From Ichthyophis bannanicus (Eukaryota; Chordata; Amphibia; Gymnophiona; Ichthyophiidae): a stretch of DNA of 64,000 bases. The notes beneath the pieces are model-generated. The model worked only from the letters and a program-made list of their open reading frames with translations, had not been told where the DNA came from and did not search any database. Numbering within the stretch: position 1 is the first letter of the stretch; each line of letters begins with the position of its first letter. Positions 46,971 to 59,228 of the stretch are shown piece by piece. The stretch spans positions 414,634,159 through 414,698,158 of the forward strand of contig CM066034.1 of the NCBI GenBank assembly GCA_033557465.1, written 5' to 3'. Both the position numbers and the translations under genes were made by a program.

Positions 46971-48175
46971 CTCTCTTTTAACCTGTTCTCTAATGCTCTA
47001 CTTTGACCCTTCTTCTGTCCTTGTTTCCATTCCTCTGCTTGACTGGTTTTTCCCCTTTTCAAGGCATAGGAAAATACCTACTGTGCTTGAATGTTACTCG
47101 CCTTAAGTTACTCCTGAAAAAGACATGAGCTAAATTCCAAATCCCATCCCGCAAAGGTTTAGTTATTTTCTTTGAATAAGCCAGGAAATTTATGTAAGAG
47201 TGATAATGTATTTCCCATACCTAAAAATCAAAGGACATTTGAGTTTACATTATCTTATGTCCTTAAACTTGGATGTCATTGCTTCAAAATCACTTAAAGA
47301 ATTCCTAGTCTCCTGGGGAGATTACTGTAATAAGCTCTGGGTTCCTCCTATATGCTGCACCTCATGTGGGACAGGAAGGAGGTTTCTGTGCATGCAGTGT
47401 GAGTACCACCATGGATTATATCGAATTTACAGGGCATTCCAAATGAACTGCAAATTCTGCTGTTTTTTCCCTTCCTGGACCTTTCTGACTGCTCTCAATT
47501 CCCTAAGCACTACAGCAAACAACTATCCAATCAGCAAAGCCTCTTAGCTCATATTGCCAGCCCAGGCCCCTGTCAGCAAATTTGTGATGTTTGTGTCACA
47601 CTGCTGTCCAACCAACAATGTACCTGTACATTGGGTTGAGCTCTGTGTCATAAGGATATCAGCCATTTGTTCTACATGTGTTCCATTGTAGTTCTAAATC
47701 CAGCAAGATAGCACCTCCAAATATGCAATGGGGTACAATCAGGCTCAACTCCGCCTGTTCTTTTTGATATGGGGTGATATGATCATGTTAATATCAGCCA
47801 ATTTTATTGAAATAGGGAAAATGCTGCCAATAACCTTTATTTTTTCTTAATGCAGCAAAATCCCACTAACCAGGTAACCAAGCTGTCAGAAGCTCTCTGC
47901 TTCCAAGGTGTCAGTCCTACGGAACCAGGCTTTATAGCTATTGGGGTTTTACAAGGAGAATATTATAATGTTAACTGGATGTCACTCCACTGTATAAAAA
48001 GGCCCTTCAGTTTCTGCTATGCAGCATGTTGTTTGGGAGAATAAAGGACAGCTGCACTTCAAGCTATCTGTGGGTTACACTGATGAATAAAGAAAAGCTG
48101 CTCTTCACAATATGCATGGGTGTACTAGAAACTAAGAGATCCTTGTTTCTATAGGAAGCCTACCAAGTCATGATA
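46971..48175. other. No gene recognised
   Basis: Ordinary AT-rich sequence with only short frames (for example 47200-47547) that show no family resemblance. It may be unique host DNA between two insertions. Confidence 0.5.
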
Positions 48176-48387
48176 GCATAGTTACTTACCTGTAGCAAGT
48201 GTTCTCTGTGGACAGAAGGAATAAGTTCTCACATATGGGTGACATCATCAAAGGAGCCTTGCGTGGAATGCTCCCCTGCTTCTAGTGGAAGCTCTTGGGA
48301 GGCTGTCTTCCTGCCTGCCGTGGCACCATCTTCTCTGGCATGATAATAAAACTGTAGTAGAAGACAACTCCTCAGGGAGGTGGGAGG

Positions 48388-48487
48388 GTTGTGAGGACTT
48401 ATTCCTGCTGTCCACAGAGAACACCTGCTACAGGTGAGTAACTATACTTTCTCTGTGGACAAGCAGGAAGTAAGTCCTCACATATGG
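48388..48487. repeat. DIRS-4 internal complementary region
   Basis: The arms TGTGAGGACTTATTCCTGC and GCAGGAAGTAAGTCCTCACA surround GAACACCTGCTACAGGTGAG and TAACTATAC. The halves complement the left tip (48176-48212) and right tip (54448-54483) with few mismatches. Confidence 0.88.
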
Positions 48488-48779
48488 GATTCCCAAGATA
48501 CAGGTTACCAAAAACCAAGGAGACCAAAAAGCCCAACAGGAGCAACAAAACAAGAACTAGAAAATCAACTAGGAACAGCATAGACAGTCCCCTGGGGAGA
48601 ACTCAACTGATTCAGTATTATCATCATACAGTGTCACTCATCATCACACATGCTCTGTGTAAAATTTCTTTTTGGTAGCCTGGATGGACAAAAGGGCCTT
48701 GGTGGGACAGAGTTGGAATCTAATCCCCAAACAGATGCCGGAGTACAGATTGGCTGAAGTTGCTGTCACATCGGGAATC

Positions 48780-49924
48780 CCCATCCAGACAGTAATGTGA
48801 TGTGAATGTGTGGACTGAAGACCATGTTGCAGTCCTGCAGATCTCTTCAATGGAGACCAAGCACAAGTTGGCCACTTATGCAGCCATAGCTCTGATGTTG
48901 TAAGCTGTGACATGACCATCAAGGCATAGGCCAGCCTGGGCAGAAATGAGGGAGATACAGTCTGCTAGCTAGATTGACAGAGCGCATTTGGAAACAGCAG
49001 CCCCTAGAGCTTGCTGGGGTCAAAAGAGACAAACAGCTGGGTGGACTGTTGATGAGCCTTTGTCTGCTCTAGGTGGAAGGCAAAAGCTCGCTTGCAGTCC
49101 AGCATGTGCAGCACCACTTCCCCTCTATGGGTGTGAGGCCTGGGAAATGAAAGTTGGCAGAACTATGGACTGATTAAGATGGAAAGCAGATACTACCTTC
49201 GGGAGGAAGTGCAGATGAGTGCATAAGACCATTCTGTTACAATGGAACCTGGTATATGGCTGGTGAGCCACCAGATTCTGGAGCTTTCTAACACAGCGTG
49301 CCAAAGTAACCGCCACCAGAAACAAGACCTTCCAGGTCAGGAACTTCAGAGGGCAGGAAGCGAGCAGCAAAAAAGGAGCTAATATGAGCTGTGCCAGGAC
49401 CACACTGAGGTTCCATACCACTGCCAGATGCTTGAAAGGAGGCTTAGAGAGGAGCAAGCCCCACATAAAGTGAACCACCAAAGGCTGAGCAGATGTAGAT
49501 TTCCCTTCTGAGCTATGATGGTAGGCCCTGATCGTGCTCAGGTGGACCTGGACAGAGTTGGATTTGAGAACTGACTCCAACAGGTGCAGGAAGTACTCAA
49601 GCGGCTTGTCAACAGAGCAGGAAAAGGGATCCAGGTTGGGTCACGGTCAGTGCACCAGGAAGTGAACTTCCTCCATTTAAAAGCATAAGACCATCTCGTC
49701 AAAGCCCTCTTAGAGGCCAACAGAACCTCCGTCACTTCCTCAGGTATGTTAAGCTCTGACAGGACTAGTTGCTCAAGATCCATGCAGTGAGGGCCAAAGA
49801 CTGGATAGTGAGGTGGAGCAGGCTGCCATCCTCTTGTGAGATGAGGTCTGGAGCAGAGCCCAACCTCAGGGGCTCCCACCAAGAGAGCTGAAGCAGGAAG
49901 GAGAATCACGGCTGTCTGGGCCAA
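48780..49924 (-). pseudogene. DIRS-4 tyrosine recombinase, broken
   Basis: Frame 49924-49538 has the N-terminal part with RALTRWSYAFKWRKFTSWC. Frame 49580-49125 has the catalytic start with FLTWKVLFLVAVTLARCVRKL, which contains the first Arg, and PYTRFHCNRMVLCTHLHFLP. The C-terminal end (about 48990-48780) is in other frames, where ATWSSVHTFTSHY-like wording can be read around 48800-48830. The protein is dead. Confidence 0.82.
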
Positions 49925-50478
49925 TATAGCATGATGAGGATCTTCGTGCCCCTGTCAACCTGAACTTTCAGCAGGGTCTTCACTATGAGAGGTATGGGAG
50001 GATCTGCGTATAACAGGCCCATCTCCCAGTGCAGGACGCAGGCATTCAGTGCCAGCCTGCCGCGCAAGGCGACCCTGGAGCAGAACTGATCCACTTGGAC
50101 AGTGTGCGGAGTGGCAAACAGATCTATTGAGAGAGTACCTCACTTCTGTCCAGAGTCCACTCATATGACTGGAGGACACGGCTCAGCTGGCCCACCAGGG
50201 AATTCTGCTCCCTAGACAGATAAGTGGCTCGCAACTCCATACCGTGAGTGATGGCAAACTTCCACAAGAAGATCACTTCCCAGCACAGAAGATACAGTCC
50301 TGTGCCTCCCTGCTTGTTTATGCAGTACATCACCCACCTGATTGTCAGTCTGAATCAGAACAATCTGGTTAGCAAGAAGATCCTGGAAAGCCCGGAGGGC
50401 ATTAGCTAAGACCTGCAATTCCAAGAAAATGATTTGATGGAGACTCTCCTGTTCAGACCAAATTCCTTGCGTTTGAAC

Positions 50479-50770
50479 ATAAGAACATAAGAAATGCCTT
50501 ACTGGGACCAATCAAGGTCCATCAAGCCCAGTATCCTGTTTCCAAGAGTGGTCAATCCAGGTCACAAGTACCTGAAAGGTTCCCAAAAAGGTAGATAGGT
50601 TCCACAATGGTTGTCCTGGGGTAAGCAGTGGATTTTCCCAGGCCCTCTTTAACAATGGTTTAAGGACCTTTCCTCGAGGAACTTGTCCAAACCTTTTTTT
50701 AAACCCAGCTACACTAACAGTTTTTACTACATCCTATGGTAATGAATTACAGCATTTGATATTGTGAAGG
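50479..50770 (-). mobile_element. CR1 3' end inserted in DIRS-4
   Basis: The block starts GAACATAAGAACATAAGAAATGCC, a two-unit version of the short tandem 3' terminus of CR1. It continues with TGGGACCAATCAAGGTCCATC, AAGCCCAGTATCCTGTTTCC and GGTCACAAGTACC. It matches the CR1-D 3' UTR at 11416-11720 and is heavily 5'-truncated. Confidence 0.82.
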
Positions 50771-51582
50771 CCATCCAGATGCACACCCTAACTTAGCTTG
50801 GATGCGTCCATCATCAGTGTCTTCTGGGGGTCTGCTTTCTGAAAGGGGAGACCCTTAAAAAGATTCTGAGGATCCTACTATCAGTGTAGAGACTGGACCA
50901 GAGGTACGGAGACAGCCAGTGGCCTGCTTCCATTGAGTATTCAGAGTCCACTGAGCTTGTCTCACTGACAGATGAGCCAGGGGAATGACGTGCACTGTAG
51001 GGGCCATATAACCGAGCATAGTCAGAATCTCACGAGCTGTTATCTGACACTTCCGCTGGGTATCACAGACTAAGGTCATGAACTGCTGCAGATGATCCAG
51101 TGGAAGAAAGGCCCAAGCTTGTGTCATGTTGAGGAGGGCCCCTATGAACTCCAGATGCTGGGTGGGCTGGGTGGACTTTGGGTAACTGACCACAAACCCC
51201 CAACAGTTCTAGCATCCGAATGGTCAACTGTGCCGATTGCTGGACTCTGTTTGGAGTGGTGCTTTTTATGAGCCAGCTGTTCAGATAAAGGAAGACAAAG
51301 ACTCCCAGTGTCCTGAGATAGGTGGCTACCACCGTGAAGCACTTTGTGAAGACATGGGGCGCTGAGGCCAGTCTGGGCAGTACATGGTACTGGAAATGCT
51401 GTTCCCCCAAGATGAATCAGAGATATTTCCTTTGGGCAGGATGGATTGGTATATGCGTATACGCGTCTTTGAGATCTAGGGAGAATAGCCAATTGTCTCT
51501 TTGGAGTTAAGGTAACAGGGTTCTGAGAGAGACCATCTTGAATTTTTCTTGCACCAGGAAGGTCTCTGAGGTCCACAATTTA

Positions 51583-51770
51583 CTTATTTATTCAACCATT
51601 TTTTTATACCGCTCTGTCCTTCACTCAGAGTGGTTTACATTGAAACTCAACATTGTACATGGAACGAATAAGCAATATACATGAATACTCAAACAGGGGA
51701 AGAGAGAATAGAGGTAACAGGATTAACTTTGTACAGGGTCATTAGTGCATGACAAAACTATATACATTTT
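51583..51770 (-). repeat. L2-type tail inserted in DIRS-4
   Basis: TTACTTATTTATTCAACC, TTTATACCGCTCTGTCC and CAGAGTGGTTTACATTG match the reverse complement of an L2 3' end. The insertion splits the RT N-terminal region (motif A side at 51576, upstream frame resuming at about 51771). Confidence 0.65.
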
Positions 51771-52199
51771 AGGGCTGAATGAGCTGAACCCCCCCTCCCC
51801 ATCTTCTTGGGGACCAGGAAGTACCTGGAGTTAACCCCCCACCCGACCTGAGCTGGAGGCACAGGCTGTATGGCAAGATCAGCCAGAAGGGCGGAGATTT
51901 CCCCTTGTAGGAGGTCGAGATACAGAGGATCAAGGGGATATACCCTTGGAGGGGAAAGGGATGGCAGTTCGACAAAGTGCAGCATGTAGCCACTTTGGAC
52001 TATTTGCAGCACCCACGACTGCTGCACCCACGAGGCCATCTGTGGGCAAAAAGGATGAGTCCCCCCCCCCATCGCAGAGTTCCCCTCTGTGGTCAGTGGT
52101 AGATTGGCTATGCTCTGAAGGAACCAGACAAAACCCTGCCCCTGGTTTGGGTTGCAGAGTGGGCTGAGCCTTCTGTGGTTTCTCTTGTCACAGGGGTGA

Positions 52200-54060
52200 G
52201 GGACCTGTGCCTTCTGAGGGCTTGAGAAGTATCAGTGCTTATGCTGGTAGAAGGTATTTTTCTGGCCACCCTGATACCACTTGTGAGAGGGATTGGAGGT
52301 TTTCCTTGAGAACCTGGTGAGGGTGATATGCTGCTTCTCTATATCACCGGCTGTTCCAGGTTAGAAGATTGGAGCCAAGCAAGCTGGCGGACCTTAATGC
52401 CCACCACTGTCGCCCTGCAGGCCAACTCAAAGGTGTCATAAATTTCCCAGGCCATAAGCTTCAAACGATCCTTGCCGTGGCCCACCAGGGCACGAAAGGA
52501 GTCCAACTTCTCAATGGGGAGATATGAGTCCAATTCGTCAAGATCCAGCATGATGTTCTTCAAGAACATGATCATATATAGCTGGTAAGAGAAAACCCTG
52601 GCCACTAACATGAAGCTCTGGAAGCACCTCCTTCTGAAGGAGTCCAACGCCTGGGCCTCTCTGCCCAGGGGCATCGAGAAGGGAGTCCTAGAGCTCTTGA
52701 TTCTCTTTAGGCTGGACTCTACCACCAAGGCATGGTGTTGAAGCTGAGGCTTTACAAACCCAGGGGTTGTTTGGACCCATTACATCAAGTCCAGCTTCCT
52801 GCTGACAGAGGGCATTGTGAGATGGTTCTCCCACAACCTCATCTGCAAATTCCTTAGGATTCAGTGCACCGGCACCATGACTGCCTCCATAGGGGCCGAG
52901 GGATATTAGAGGATCTCAAGCTTCTCCATCCTGGAATCATCCTCCTCCTTCAGCAAAAATGGGATGGCTTTGGCCATTTCCCTCATGAAATCCTGGAAGG
53001 ACATGTCATCTAGACTTCTGATGTTCGTGAGGAGGGGAGGAGTCCAACAAAAGCTCAGGAGACCTGCTCTCTGACAGGACCTCTGACTCCACATCAGTCA
53101 CCCAGCCATCATAGTCTGACTCTGAAAGGAAATCAAAGTATCTCTGAGACTCTGTCTGGCGCTCCCTCCGCTGAGAGGAGAGGGAACATTGACAGGATCA
53201 AAGGGGCATCAAGTATTTCCGAGGTTTTGACTGAACATCGGACTCCGAGACACTTGACAGCGAGATGGCCCCAGTAAGAGCCAGCATTGAATCCATTCGA
53301 TGCCCCAATATCGACGCCTCAGTAGGAAATGCATGCATCTCGAGTATCAACTGTACAACATGCGATAACAATGCCATAAGTATCAAAGCACCAGCCTGCT
53401 GTTTTCCCAGGATCACTGCCATATGGACCTCAAGGGCCCAGAGGCGTTCCTCCATGACTGCCATCTCCGATGGCTTCAGGGCCTGAGCCGCTTCGACCAC
53501 TTACTCTAACATCCCTGTGGGGATATTGGCATGGCCTAAGTCATCGGGAGATGGTCAGTGTCTCTCCAGAAACCTGGAGGCCGATTCCTGTCACATTGGG
53601 CAGGCCACTCATGGCTATCGCTATCAACACCGCATCGGGAAGGGCACTGATGCCAATGCACATGGGGCTTAGCCCGGTACTCGGAGGGGTCCCTCTTCGA
53701 CTTCGATGGAGTTGAGGTCAACTCCTTCTTTGATTACAGGTGGAGGATCAATCAAAGGCTGATGTTCCAGGCAACCGCAGCCCCTCAGCTCTGAATGAGC
53801 TCGAGAACCTCTTAATGTTGATGTGCCCTTGACGGATCCTAGAAAGGCCATCGGAACCAATGCCAGTGCTGAAGATGCTGAATCAGAGCACTGACCAAAG
53901 AGGAACTCCTTATGCTTTTCTCAACCCCTCAGGCCTCTCCTTGTCATCTGGAAGCACAAATTACAAGTGATCAGGACACAGACATTGGAGGCACCAGTTG
54001 TGCTTGTCAGTGACCAAGATGGTCCTGGCACATTTGCTGCACTTCTTGAATCCGCTGGTA
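52200..54060 (-). pseudogene. DIRS-4 gag, broken
   Basis: Near 54055, minus-strand wording TSGFKKCSKCARTILVTD followed by WCLQC matches the Cys-rich gag start, but the initiating Met is lost. The conserved C-terminal part is open at 52728-52339 with MVVESSLKRIKSSRTPF, YQLYMIMFLKNIMLDLDEL and VRQLAWLQSSNLEQ. The middle is scattered over several frames. Confidence 0.8.
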
Positions 54061-54483
54061 GTTTTTGGGACATGTCCTGGAAAATGGCTGTGGAAAGATC
54101 AAATGACTCGATGGTGCCAACCATGGGAAACAACAAGAACAGAAGAAAGATAAAGTCACCGAAAACAGTACCGGAACCAGGAGCAGAACCGCAATCAATG
54201 GGACTGACACTACCGATGCAGGCAGAAAGAAAAATCAAGTTAAAAACAATCCTTGAAGGGGAAAAAGGAAACGTTTGCCAGCAGACTACCAAAACACGTC
54301 TGTGGGACTCTGCAGAAAATGAAGACTGAAGAAGATGGTGTCACGGCAAGTGGGAAGACAGGCGCAGGCACAGTGGAGCCGCCCTAAAGCTTCCACTAGA
54401 AGCTGGGGAGCATTCCCACATGGGGCTCCATCGGTGAAATCACACATATGTGAGAACTTACTTCCTGCTTGTCCACGGAGAAT

Positions 54484-55029
54484 CAAAGCTGCAATTCCCC
54501 GCTTGTAGCGGAAAATATTTTTACAGAAGTAGAATGTTTGCTAAAGCTATAAGTAATTCAGGTTAATGAGTTATGCTGTGTGGTTATCTGCTTAGTCTCA
54601 ATCTTTGCCAGTCACATGTTCACTATCATTTCTAGAGCCGCCTCCTCAAATAAGTCTGAGGGGTATTTTTACTAAATCGGGATAACGGTTAATCTTAGTT
54701 ATCTGCAACTGGATCCTATGTTATTCAAAGGGCCCTAGTTGCAGATAGCCTGGGTAAACCGTTAGCCCAGTTTAGTAAATATACCCTTAAGAAGCAGCAA
54801 GATATCTTGTTGTCAGTGTTTAATTGCATAACCTTCACAACAACACAGATGGAGTAGACTTCTGGATGTTAACTCTCTTGCAGTTTAAGACATAGCAAAA
54901 CATCACCCTTACATGATATTATTATGAAGCATTACATAAGGTTTTTCCAGAGTAAAGGACAAGGGACTGGAGCTAAAATAAAGTAATAAATGGTTTCTCT
55001 TAATGGGGTGAGAAGACAGTAGTAGAAAA
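54484..55029. other. No gene recognised
   Basis: AT-rich sequence without a recognisable gene. A small inverted pattern (GGGGTATTTTTACTAAATCGGG near 54660 and TTTAGTAAATATACCC near 54770) forms a hairpin of about 125 bases with arms of roughly 50 bases. Confidence 0.5.
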
Positions 55030-55155
55030 ACACCAAAAACAGGGATATGTCAGGTACTTGTGACCTGGATTGACCACTGTTCGAAACAGGACACTGGGCT
55101 TGATGGATTTTTGGTTTGACTTAGTATGGCAGTTAATCCTATGTTCTTAATCTTT
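55030..55155 (+). mobile_element. CR1 3' UTR fragment
   Basis: CAGGTACTTGTGACCTGG, GGACACTGGGCTTGATGG, TAGTATGGC and a final CTATGTTCTT are the forward version of the CR1 3' end seen at 11416 and 50479. It ends immediately before the next CR1 fragment. Confidence 0.7.
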
Positions 55156-55159
55156 ATTT

Positions 55160-56366
55160 ATGTTGCAAAGAACTAGGCCTCCCTTCTACCAAATAGAGGA
55201 AGGCAACAAGAGAATTTGAAAAGAAACTTGCTGTAGAGAATGAAACTCATAAGAAAAGCTTTCCAGATACATTTGAAGCAGGAAGCCTCTGAGGAAGTCA
55301 GCTGAACCATTAGATGATCATAACATAAAAAGGCCAATCAAGGCAGACAAGGCCATAATGGAGAAATGAAATTAATTCTTTGCTTTGGTCTTTACTGAGG
55401 CAGATAGAAGGGAGCCACCAATTTCTGAAATTAAATTTATTGGTGACAATTTAGAAGAGATGAAACAAATCTCAGTGACACCTGGAAGATGTAATAAGCT
55501 AAATTGTCAAACTAAAGAGTAGCAAAACATCTGGACCAGATGGTAAGTACCCCAGAGTACTAAAAGAACTCAAAAATAAAACTACATATACTATTAGTAA
55601 TCTGTAAGCTATCATTAAAATTATCTATGGTACCTGAAGAATGGAGTGTGGCCAATGCAATGCCAATTTTTAGAAAGGGCTCCAGGGATGATCCATGAAA
55701 CTACAGTCTGGTAAACCTGATGCCCATGCTAAGCAAAATAATAGAAACTATTATAAAGAATAAAGTTCTGAACACATAGAGAGACATGACTTACTGGGAT
55801 AAAGTCAACATGGATTTACTGTATCCAAAAGAAGTCTTGCCTCACTAATATGCTACATTTTTTGAAGGTGTGAATAAACATGTGAATAAAGGCAAGCCAA
55901 TTGATATAGGGTATCCAGATTTTCAGAAAGTGTTTGACAAAGTCCCTCATGAGAGACTCTTGAGGAAATCAAAAGTCATAGGATAGGAGGGAATGTCCTG
56001 GACTGGATTAAAAGACAGAAACAGAGAGTAGGGTAAATGGCCAATTTTCTCAATAGAGGAAGGTGACTGGGGAGTACCACAGGAATCTGTACCGGAAATA
56101 GTGCTTTTTAACATCTTTATAAATAATCTGGTTAATGAGAAGAACAAGTGAAGTGATCAACTTTATAAACTGCACAAAATTATATTCAAAGTTGTTAAAT
56201 TGCATGAGAACTGTGAGACATTACAGGAGGACCTTGCGAGACTAGGAGAATGGGCATCCAAATGGAAGAAGGAATTTAATGTGGACAAGTGCAAAGTAAT
56301 GATCATGTGGAAGAATAACCCAAAATATAACATCACCATGCTAGATTCCACATTAAGAAAAGAACA
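55160..56366 (+). pseudogene. CR1 reverse transcriptase fragment (CR1-H), decayed
   Basis: The forward reading gives REFEKKLAVENETHKKSF, SSKTSGPDGKYPRVLKEL, then MPIFRKGSRDDP, DFQKVFDKVPHERLLRK (motif A), GVPQESVP (motif B, altered) and KWKKEFNVDKCKVM. Frequent stops and shifts interrupt it, and the FADDTK motif is no longer recognisable. It is the most decayed RT in the window. It starts in the linker and stops before the C-terminal region. Confidence 0.75.
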
Positions 56367-56754
56367 GAGAATAAAGTGACATTTTTGTACACCTTGTAGC
56401 GCTATATAAATGATAAGAAGTAGTAGTAGTAGTAATAGATAATGTCCTTTCCTTGAATCCTGCTAGAACAATCCAGACAAGTGGGATGTGTCCCCCTACC
56501 AGCAGATGTGGAGATAAAGGAATCTTCCATAGGCTTCTTTATGAAATCATCATGCCATATCAGCTATAACCACCAGAGGGAGCCTTGTATCAAAGCAAAT
56601 GGTGAGGAACCTCAGAATTTCACACAATCTCAGTGAAGTCAACATGGTTCAACAGAATAGCCATAACCATGTACAGTATGAGCCTCAAGAGAAGGCTTGT
56701 CAGAAGGGTATGCGCCCACAGGGCCAACCACAGAACAGCAGATCAATCAGTTAT

Positions 56755-56870
56755 CCAGGGTGGGTCCTGGACTGGTCTAGCAGGACTCAAGGAAAGGACA
56801 TCAATCTGGTAAGTAAAATGTAACCTTCCATATCATCCTGCTAGACTAATCCAGACAAGAGAGACGTACC
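56755..56870. repeat. DIRS-B copy 1 internal complementary region
   Basis: The arms TGGACTGGTCTAGCAGGAC and TCCTGCTAGACTAATCCAGAC flank a centre with CTGGTAAGTAAAATGT. The left half is the complement of the DIRS-B tip as preserved at 61569-61625. It shows the same design as in DIRS-1 although the sequences share nothing else. Confidence 0.75.
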
Positions 56871-57564
56871 AAAGTTATGCCACTACTGGGCAGGAAAAAG
56901 GCATGGCAGCATTCAAGACCTCTGAGCCAAGGCCACATCCGCCCGAGAATGGACATCCAAGCATGAACACTTGACAAAAGTAGAAAGTGATGCCCATGTC
57001 GCCACCCAACAATGTCTAAGGGCACTACCAAGTTCTGCTCTGTCCACAAGGACACTTGCAACTGAGTGGAATGCACACACAAACCTCTCGGAACCAGACA
57101 GTTTTGCAACAGATACACAAAGACAATCACCTCCTTGATCCAACACCCGAAAATAGATTAAGCGGCCATGTACCTTTACATGATTAGCAACCTCCAAGTA
57201 TTGAAGAAGCACATTCCAAACATCCACCAGGTGAAGGACCTCATTCTTTCCCTGGCATTGTTCCTTTGAAAAGGAGGGCAACAGACTACTTGATTCCCAT
57301 GGATGGCAGATATCACTATGGACAACAAAAAAACAACAGGCCGAATGCACACAGTCTCCCTTGAGAATGATAAGTAAGGTTCCCTGCATGGCAAGGCTTG
57401 CAGGTCAGAGTTATAGTGACTAGAAAGATAGTCTTAAGAATCAGAACTTCAAGCATAGCCTGCTTCAAGGACTCAAAACACCCCAGCATTAAGGCCTGGA
57501 GCACCAGGCACAGATCCCACAGAACAACAACTGAGCTTGGGGGGAGGGGAGGGGGGAGACGCAA
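56846..57564 (-). pseudogene. DIRS-B copy 1 tyrosine recombinase, broken
   Basis: Frame 57564-57316 has LEVLILKTIFLVTITLTCKPC and frame 57394-57176 continues toward the middle. Frame 57130-56846 has the C-terminal end with CVHSTQLQVSLWTEQNLVVP, LDIVGWRHG and the following helix. The HxxR box reads HSTQ, so the second Arg has been lost. The nucleophile region is displaced by frameshift (a CLDVHSRADVAL wording appears in the 57389-56913 frame). Confidence 0.75.
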
Positions 57565-58303
57565 ATTACATACCCCATAGAGAAAATGGGAAAATCAAGA
57601 TGAGAGGCAATGAACTGTCCCACCACTAGCCTCCTGAAGCAAGAAGGCCGGCACCTGAACCTTCAGAGAACTAAGAGGAAGGCCTTTATTCAGACCCTCA
57701 TGAAGAAAGGCAAGCAAGGACAGCAAGTCCGCCGTCTCAGGTCTAGCCTCATTCTGACAACAGCAACTCTCAAGTCACTAGAATTTGCACATAGACCAGA
57801 CAAGAACATCTTCTCCTAGCCTTAAGGAGTGTGGAACCACAGCGTGAGAGTATCCCATAGGCGACACTCAAGTGACAAGCCATAAACGAGAATTGAGCCA
57901 GGTCATCAGAAGAAGTGGTTCATGACATAATGGCCCCCAAACTGGGGCTAGTCACAGAGAAGGACCTTGCAGAAGCTTCATCAGGTTCCCAAATCATGGT
58001 ATTTATGGCCAATCTGATGCCACCAGGAACACCCAGCCCAAACGCTACTCTATATGTCAAAGTACACGATCCACCAGCAGCCACAGAGCTAACATGCACA
58101 GCAGGCCACACATTGGCCAGGAATAAACTAGGGCATCGATATTCTCAGAGTCTGTCTCTCTGTAGCGACTTAAGAAGTGGTCAGCTTTGGCACTGGACCG
58201 AGTTGCCATCAGATCCGTCTTGGTAACACATCAACTGTGCAGAATCCACCGATGGGCTGTTTGACTCAGTTCCTACTCTCCAGAATCGAGAGTGTTGACT
58301 GAG

Positions 58304-58830
58304 AAGACCACCACCATGTGGTGAAATCCAGGCAGCAACGTCAGATAAGCAGGCTGAGATATGGCCCTGGATTCCTGGAGAGATTTCAGGTGCAGAGAGG
58401 TAGATCTGAGAATCATCAGCATAAAGATGAAACTGAAAACCATGGGAGGAAATGAGTGCACAAAGGGACTGGGTGTAAAGAGAAAAAGATGGGTCCCAGA
58501 GGTACACCAACTGAAAGCAGGATGGGAATAGAGGATCCACCAGAATATAAACTAAAAGTGCAATGAGAAAGAAGAAAACCAGGGCAGAACAGAGCCCCTA
58601 AATCCAAGAGAGAACAGGGTATCAAGGAGAAGGTTGTGATCAACTGTGTCAAAAGCAGCATAAAAGTCAAGAAGGATGACGATCGAGTAAAGGCCCTTGG
58701 ATTTGGCAAGGAACAAGTCACTGGAGACTTTGGCAAGAGCCGTTTATGTAGATTGTGGAGGACAGAAAGCCAGATTGCAGTTGATTCAGAAGGGCTTAAG
58801 AGGACAAAGTCCTCTCCCTCACTCTTGTTG
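58304..58830 (-). pseudogene. L2 reverse transcriptase fragment
   Basis: Minus-strand wording [28 protein letters not shown] corresponds to RT motif C and its neighbourhood, nearly the same as in L2-F (14828-14526). Frame 58736-58416 adds the preceding part with [20 protein letters not shown]. The fragment has lost both ends and was inserted into, or rearranged with, DIRS-B copy 1. Confidence 0.78.
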
Positions 58831-59228
58831 CTGTCCGGCTCTTCTTTTTCACACAGAAGTCAGACAGCCTATTTTTAGAATTACAGAACCAAGATTCCTG
58901 CCACAAAGAGATGGGCTCTAGCCCTCATTCCTTATTGGCACAAACGCAGTTAACTTTATTAGATATAAGCTGCTTCTTCACTGCTGCTTTATTCTGCTAC
59001 AATGCTAGTCACTCGGGCCATTTCAGGATGCCAAGACCTTTTTCCAGTTAAGAAAGTTATATTTTGAGAAGGAAGTGACGTCATCAGCCTGGATGGATGG
59101 CTGATTTTGCAGCTCCATTGGGCAGAGCAATTAAGTGTGGATTTTTGCCCTCCCCTACGGTGTTCTTTGGTACTGGTGGTCCCCTTATATGTGCTTGGAG
59201 GTAGTTCTGACTGATTGTGGCAAGCACA

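Larger units (their letters stand above)
50124..52072 (-). pseudogene. DIRS-4 reverse transcriptase/RNase H, broken
   Basis: Frame 52072-51758 holds the region before the RT with LQIVQSGYMLHF and VPPAQVGWGVNSRYFLVPKK. Frame 51410-51063 has HFQYHVLPRLASAPHVFTK (motif B) and FLYLNSWLIK, in which YLDD has become YLNS. RNase H appears in 50511-50212 (FLELQVLANAL, LIQTDNQVG) and 50333-50124 (LSREQNSLVGQLSR). The gene is interrupted by the CR1 insertion at 50479 and the L2 tail at 51583. Confidence 0.83.
48176..54483 (-). mobile_element. DIRS-4: decayed DIRS retrotransposon
   Basis: The left tip GCATAGTTACTTACCTG starts at 48176 and the right tip ends GTCCACGGAGAAT at about 54483. Inverted terminal repeats lie at about 48203-48345 and 54310-54483, and the internal complementary region at 48388-48487. 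Gag, RT/RNase H and recombinase are all recognisable but broken. A CR1 3' end (50479-50770) and an L2 tail (51583-51770) are inserted. It is more diverged from DIRS-1 than DIRS-2 is, and its tips differ in wording (CTCTGTGGACA rather than CTCCAGGA). Confidence 0.87.
56370..58303 (-). mobile_element. DIRS-B copy 1, partial
   Basis: The element starts near 56370 (GTGACATTTT), is interrupted at once by a tail with (TAG)n at 56383-56435, and continues with GATAATGTCCTTTCCTTGA. It has an internal complementary region at 56755-56870 and a broken recombinase (56846-57564). At about 58303 it is cut by an L2 fragment. Reading continues no further, so RT and gag are missing. It aligns over most of its length with DIRS-B copy 2 (61569-64000). 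Confidence 0.78.
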